A stretch of 64,000 nucleotides of DNA from Hortaea werneckii (taxonomy: Eukaryota > Ascomycota > Dothideomycetes > Mycosphaerellales > Teratosphaeriaceae): contig JBAOKB010000018.1 in assembly GCA_037044905.1 (NCBI GenBank), positions 17,949 through 81,948 on the forward strand, given 5' to 3'. The notes under the pieces are model-generated. The model saw only the letters and a program-made list of their open reading frames with translations, had not been told where the DNA came from and did no database searches. Positions 63,889 to 64,000 of this stretch are shown here, piece after piece. The position numbers and the translations under genes are program-made. How positions within the stretch are numbered: position 1 is the first letter of the stretch; each line of letters starts with the position of its first letter.

Positions 63889-64000
63889 TCAAGAGAAGAG
63901 GCCTTGAGACATCAGAATTTGGATGCATCCTTCCATCGAGGACGCTGCCGCTTGGGCGAGGTCCTCGGCATCCCAGAACACCGTCTCATCACCAGGATGA
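63889..64000 (-). CDS. 3' end of a minus-strand gene leaving the window
   Basis: Thirty-six codons read in from the window edge to a TGA at 63891-63889: HPGDETVFWDAEDLAQAAAS onwards to MSQGLFS. The frame is open and looks like a helical coding C-terminus, but it is too short for a family call and the start lies outside. Confidence 0.4.
   Translation of the reverse strand, partial: HPGDETVFWDAEDLAQAAASSMEGCIQILMSQGLFS

Noticed and set aside
1..64000. CRISPR arrays, prophage, operons, integrative elements
   Set aside because: None seen; the window is eukaryotic with spliced genes.

Overview
The window looks like nuclear DNA of a filamentous ascomycete (Pezizomycotina; Dothideomycetes is my guess from overall gene character, not a test). 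The reasons are short spliceosomal introns (about 46 to 190 nt, GT..AG, with CTAAC/CTGAC-like branch sites), a protein gene about every 2 to 2.5 kb on both strands, long UTR and promoter gaps, Pro/Gln-rich disordered proteins, and filamentous-fungal families (GH72-like protein, type I Baeyer-Villiger monooxygenase, MARVEL protein, DUF3336-patatin lipase, LisH-WD40 Set3C-type protein). I see no operons, ribosome-binding sites, CRISPR, rRNA or convincing tRNA.

Layout. 1-4.2 kb: a small uncertain ORF, then a decayed, TpA-rich, RIP-like repeat with a 24-bp minisatellite lying inside a broken minus-strand reading frame. 4.2-15 kb: formate/nitrite transporter (-), a disordered hypothetical protein (-), a secreted serine carboxypeptidase (+, with a C22T17 tract in its last intron), a MARVEL protein (-) and the FACT subunit POB3 (-). 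15-24 kb: a six-exon GH72-like gene whose catalytic acid/base Glu is replaced by His (-), NatB catalytic subunit NAA20 (-), an enlarged mitochondrial uS8m (-), an unrecognised Pro/Gln-rich protein (+) and mitochondrial uL30m (-). 24-38 kb: exocyst SEC6 (+), a hypothetical protein (-), SDHAF4/SDH8 (+), a hotdog thioesterase (-), a coiled-coil possible augmin subunit (-), a TMEM115-type Golgi protein (-) and a LisH-WD40 SIF2/TBL1-like protein (+). 38-50 kb: Baeyer-Villiger monooxygenase (+), cytochrome b561 protein (+), an F-box-like protein (+), a Myb-like DNA-binding protein (+) and a mitochondrial OXNAD-type reductase (-). 50-64 kb: a TPR-like/Cys-motif membrane protein split over two overlapping frames (+), a 6-phosphogluconate-dehydrogenase-like oxidoreductase (+), mitochondrial QRI7 (-), a DUF3336-patatin lipase (+), a DCR2-type phosphatase (-), a TRM61-like mitochondrial methyltransferase (+) and the 3' end of a minus-strand gene leaving the window.

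The genes are mostly housekeeping and do not form one pathway. Several pairs are head-to-head over 340-700 bp (uS8m and the 584-aa protein, uL30m/SEC6, TMEM115-like/SIF2-like, QRI7/patatin, DCR2/TRM61-like) and may share bidirectional promoters. Six genes encode likely mitochondrial proteins. I did not find a clear new defence or mobile system. The most unusual points are the His-for-Glu GH72-like protein without signal or anchor, the roughly 200-residue insertion in uS8m, the RIP-like element with its coding minisatellite, the pure C/T tracts, and a 12-bp palindrome repeated in intergenic DNA.
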